Origin: Bacteroidota bacterium
GTDB lineage: Bacteria > Bacteroidota > Bacteroidia > Bacteroidales > Prolixibacteraceae
Reading direction: 5' to 3'
Assembly: GCA_030691295.1 (NCBI GenBank)
Contig: JAUYEQ010000047.1
Span: 1-10,183, forward strand
Length of the DNA stretch: 10,183 nucleotides
The position numbers and the translations under genes were made by a program. Below the pieces are notes generated by a model that saw only the letters and a list, made by a program, of their open reading frames with translations, made no database searches and was not told the origin of the DNA. Positions 9,215-10,183 of the stretch are shown piece after piece; within the stretch, counting starts at the first letter, position 1; each line of letters starts with the position of its first letter.

Positions 9215-9796
9215 ATGAACATTTGTGTTTTTTCTTCTTCCAGCAATGCCATTCCCGATGTTTATGTGAATGATGCCATTGATTTGGCGCGTTTGATAGG
9301 TCAGGCAAAATTCTGTTTGATAAACGGTGGCTCAAATGTCGGGCTAATGGATGTGGTGACCCGCGAGGCTGGTATTTGCGGAGCAAGAACCATTGGTATT
9401 ATTCCTGAAAAATTACGCGACTTCAACCTTGCATCTATTCATGCCCACGAAATAATTGTTTCGGGCGATATGATGGAGCGAAAAGCAAAGATGAGGGATA
9501 TGTCGGATGCATTTATTGCTTTGGCAGGCGGTTTTGGCACGCTCGAAGAAATTCTGGAAGTAATTACACTGAAACAATTGGGCTATCACGACAAAGCCAT
9601 TGTTTTCATCAATACCAACGGTTTTTATGACGATCTTTTCCGTCAGTTTGAAAAAACGTATGAAGAAAAATTTGCCAAGGAAAATTACCGGAAACTTTAT
9701 TTTATTGCCGAGAATTCAGCCGAAGCAATGAGCTATCTGTCGAAGTACCAGCCTGAAAAAACGGTTGACAAATGGTTTGTAGTTCCAACACGATAA
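9215..9796 (+). CDS. LOG-family nucleotide 5'-monophosphate phosphoribohydrolase-like protein
   Basis: At 193 residues this has the usual length of the LOG (Lonely Guy) family, Rossmann-like enzymes that split a nucleoside monophosphate into base and ribose 5-phosphate. Plant and some bacterial members release active cytokinins; many bacterial ones act on AMP or other nucleotides. The family layout is clear: FSSSSNAIP (6-14) at the N-terminus, NGGSNVGLMD (37-46) at the place of the GGGxxGLMG loop, MMERKAKM (86-93) for the usual MHxRK element, and LAGGFGTLEE (103-112) for the usual PGGxGTxxE, with catalytic R89 and E112 kept. Two positions depart from consensus: Ala for Pro before GGFGT, and Ser/Asp in the first loop. 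These may mark a divergent subfamily. The ATG at 9215 starts directly at the first beta strand. The gene converges with the histidine kinase across 47 bp. Confidence 0.88.
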   Translation: MNICVFSSSSNAIPDVYVNDAIDLARLIGQAKFCLINGGSNVGLMDVVTREAGICGARTIGIIPEKLRDFNLASIHAHEIIVSGDMMERKAKMRDMSDAFIALAGGFGTLEEILEVITLKQLGYHDKAIVFINTNGFYDDLFRQFEKTYEEKFAKENYRKLYFIAENSAEAMSYLSKYQPEKTVDKWFVVPTR

Positions 9797-9818
9797 GGTT
9801 GAGTCCAATTCTTTCTGA

Positions 9819-9841
9819 GACTGAATACCGCGACTGAATAC
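9819..9841. repeat. Two copies of a 10-bp direct repeat in the convergent gap
   Basis: GACTGAATAC occurs at 9819-9828 and 9832-9841, separated by three bases. It lies between the stop of the LOG-family gene and the stop of the histidine kinase. No hairpin or T-run makes it a convincing terminator, and its role is unknown. Confidence 0.4.
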
Positions 9842-9843
9842 TC

Positions 9844-10183
9844 TTAATTCGCCTGTATACTGAAATAAAACTTCGATCCTTTCCCCAATTCCGATTCAAC
9901 TCCGATGTTTCCTCCTAAAAGTTCAATCAGGTTTTTCGAGATAGCAAGCCCCAGTCCGGTTCCACCAAAATTCATTCTATGACCTTCGTTGGCTTGAATA
10001 AACCGCTCAAAAATAGAAGACTGCTGTTCAGCAGGAATGCCGATACCTGTATCTGTTATACTGAAATGAACCCTGTCTCCCTGAATATTAACGTCAAGTG
10101 AAACAGATCCATTAGATGTGAACTTAATAGCGTTTCCAATCAGGTTGTCGAGTATCTGGCGAAGCCTGCTTTCGTCGGTCAAT
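9844..10183 (-). CDS. Sensor histidine kinase, C-terminal ATPase domain (5' part cut by window edge)
   Basis: The visible 112 residues, ending at a TAA at 9846-9844, are a near-complete HATPase_c catalytic domain. The N-box is RLRQILDNLIGNAIKFT (6-22), the G1 box DTGIGIP (44-50), the F-box IFERFIQ (57-63) and the G2 box GGTGLGLAIS (73-82). It ends with the typical GGNIGVESELGKGSKFYFSI. The domain binds ATP and phosphorylates the His of a preceding dimerisation domain that lies off the right edge. The motif pattern matches HisKA-linked kinases close to hybrid kinases, but this protein stops directly after the ATPase domain, so no receiver domain follows it. The sensor input and partner regulator cannot be told from this window. 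The TTG at 10182 is an internal Leu codon, not the start. Confidence 0.93.
   Translation of the reverse strand, partial: LTDESRLRQILDNLIGNAIKFTSNGSVSLDVNIQGDRVHFSITDTGIGIPAEQQSSIFERFIQANEGHRMNFGGTGLGLAISKNLIELLGGNIGVESELGKGSKFYFSIQAN

Overview
The window looks like ordinary chromosome from a member of the Bacteroidota, probably class Bacteroidia. Three things point there: AT-rich spacers without clear Shine-Dalgarno sequences, a TAnnTTTG-type -7 promoter box upstream of gyrB, and a giant periplasmic TPR protein paired with an outer-membrane barrel. The FtsE and GyrB sequences also fit. I see no transposase, integrase, tRNA, rRNA or CRISPR array, so this is core rather than accessory DNA. The genus cannot be fixed by eye.

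Layout from left to right. A family 4-like glycosyltransferase, cut by the left edge, runs rightward (1-927). It converges on a leftward ftsE (1055-1750), and the gap between them carries a short AT-rich repeat cluster. A divergent spacer (1751-1918) separates ftsE from a rightward pair: a 1023-residue secreted TPR protein (1919-4990) and, 40 bp later, a 586-residue outer-membrane beta-barrel protein (5031-6791). A 347-bp gene-free stretch follows, with a good Bacteroidota promoter candidate and a long leader, then gyrB (7139-9115). A second copy of the AT-rich inverted-repeat cluster (9121-9205) lies between gyrB and a LOG-family nucleotide phosphoribohydrolase-like gene (9215-9796). That gene converges on the 3' end of a sensor histidine kinase (9844-10183), cut by the right edge.

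Four of the genes have recognisable jobs: FtsE in division or envelope remodelling, GyrB in DNA supercoiling, a LOG-family nucleotide hydrolase, and a two-component sensor. The most intriguing unit is the TPR-barrel pair. The barrel protein carries a short conserved-looking N-terminal segment (VVKAYQPTISEVEKI) that resembles a TonB box, yet it has no room for a TonB-receptor plug domain. I infer that the two proteins act together in the envelope, with the periplasmic TPR solenoid docking on the barrel's periplasmic tail. The second item of interest is the ATTTAC/GTAAAT repeat family seen in two intergenic gaps, one copy of which ends in a hairpin abutting a start codon.
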